A stretch of 5,512 bases of DNA from Phycisphaerales bacterium UBA7708 (lineage in GTDB: Bacteria; Planctomycetota; Phycisphaerae; Sedimentisphaerales; Anaerohalosphaeraceae): the NCBI GenBank assembly GCA_002482415.1, contig DLFY01000125.1, forward strand, positions 4,016 through 9,527, written 5' to 3'. Both the position numbers and the translations under genes were made by a program. The number at the start of each line of letters is the position of its first letter. The stretch's first letter is position 1. Below the pieces are notes generated by a model, which was not told the origin of the DNA, did not search any database, and saw only the letters and a program-made list of their open reading frames with translations. Shown here in pieces: positions 5,125 to 5,512 of the stretch.

Positions 5125-5512
5125 TTAAGCCGTCTGCTCCTGTGGAATCGACAGCGGGGCGCTGCGGCGGGGCGTTGCCCGAACCCGCGTTGCGAAATCG
5201 TCCATTTCCGCGATGTTTTCAAAGCCGACGGTCATCACATCCACGCAGTCGAGGTTGAATACAAAGTCGATGGATTTGTTTTTTTTCTCTTCATCGTTGC
5301 GGAATTTGCCTTCGCCCATGATCTTCATCCCGACGACGCCTTTGCCGTTCTGGTGGGCTAATTGAAGGACGGGTACGACTTTCTCCGGCGTGTCATCCAT
5401 GGACTGTCCGTAGGGATTAATTCGTGTATGAATGGAATCGACCCATGGCTCAGCGGCGGCCAGCTTCAGGGCATCCAGTGAATGGCACGATACTCCGTGG
5501 GTACGGATGAGG
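5125..5512 (-). CDS. Aldo/keto reductase family protein, C-terminal part (runs off right edge)
   Basis: The frame is open from the window edge (first full codon 5511-5509) to a TAA at 5127-5125, giving 128 visible residues; the ATG at 5400 is an internal methionine, not the start. The visible part matches the second half of an aldo/keto reductase TIM barrel: a strand followed by HGVSCHSLDAL (5-15), a WVDSIHTRINPYG strand (23-35), a helix and then KGVVGMKIMGEGKF (57-70), and a final VDVMTVGFENIAEMDD (90-105), the usual last strand and cofactor-side turn. These proteins normally reduce carbonyls with NAD(P)H. The catalytic Asp-Tyr-Lys-His residues of the first half lie outside the window, so activity and substrate cannot be judged. 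The last 20 or so residues form a Pro/Arg-rich tail that looks flexible. It ends 3 bases before murF, so the two are very likely cotranscribed, an arrangement that is not part of the classic mur cluster. Confidence 0.85.
   Translation of the reverse strand, partial: LIRTHGVSCHSLDALKLAAAEPWVDSIHTRINPYGQSMDDTPEKVVPVLQLAHQNGKGVVGMKIMGEGKFRNDEEKKNKSIDFVFNLDCVDVMTVGFENIAEMDDFATRVRATPRRSAPLSIPQEQTA

Overview
This window holds seven genes, all on the minus strand, so transcription runs from high to low coordinates. Five are complete: murF, mraY, ridA, asd and truA. The partial genes at the two edges are the C-terminal part of an aldo/keto reductase (right edge) and the first 31 codons of a group-4-type glycosyltransferase (left edge). 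I see no RNA gene, mobile element, CRISPR array or long repeat, and every gap between genes is under about 150 bases.

Organism: the base composition is balanced, close to 50% G+C by eye. The genes are those of a peptidoglycan-making, probably diderm bacterium. The style of the aldo/keto reductase, the 378-residue MraY and the loosened mur gene order suggest Planctomycetota, perhaps a Phycisphaerae-like lineage. This is an inference from protein style, not a search result, and I hold it with modest confidence.

Layout in order of transcription: (1) The aldo/keto reductase end (5512-5125) is followed after 3 bases by murF (5121-3745). (2) After 87 bases comes mraY (3657-2521, TTG start with a good ribosome site). 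(3) After 86 bases comes ridA (2434-2054, strong ribosome site). (4) A 144-base gap holds a good sigma70-like promoter for asd (1909-905), whose start region can fold into a small hairpin. (5) A strong intrinsic terminator (856-881) follows asd. (6) truA (840-100) starts 15 bases beyond the terminator and is followed after 4 bases by the glycosyltransferase start (95-1).

How they fit together: MurF and MraY carry out consecutive steps, completing UDP-MurNAc-pentapeptide and then loading it on undecaprenyl phosphate to give lipid I. Asd makes aspartate semialdehyde, the branch point to diaminopimelate (a peptidoglycan peptide residue), lysine, threonine and methionine. RidA removes reactive enamine/imine products of amino-acid metabolism. 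TruA modifies tRNA. The set is core metabolism. I find no convincing new biological system; the points of interest are start-site choices, small regulatory structures and the gene order.
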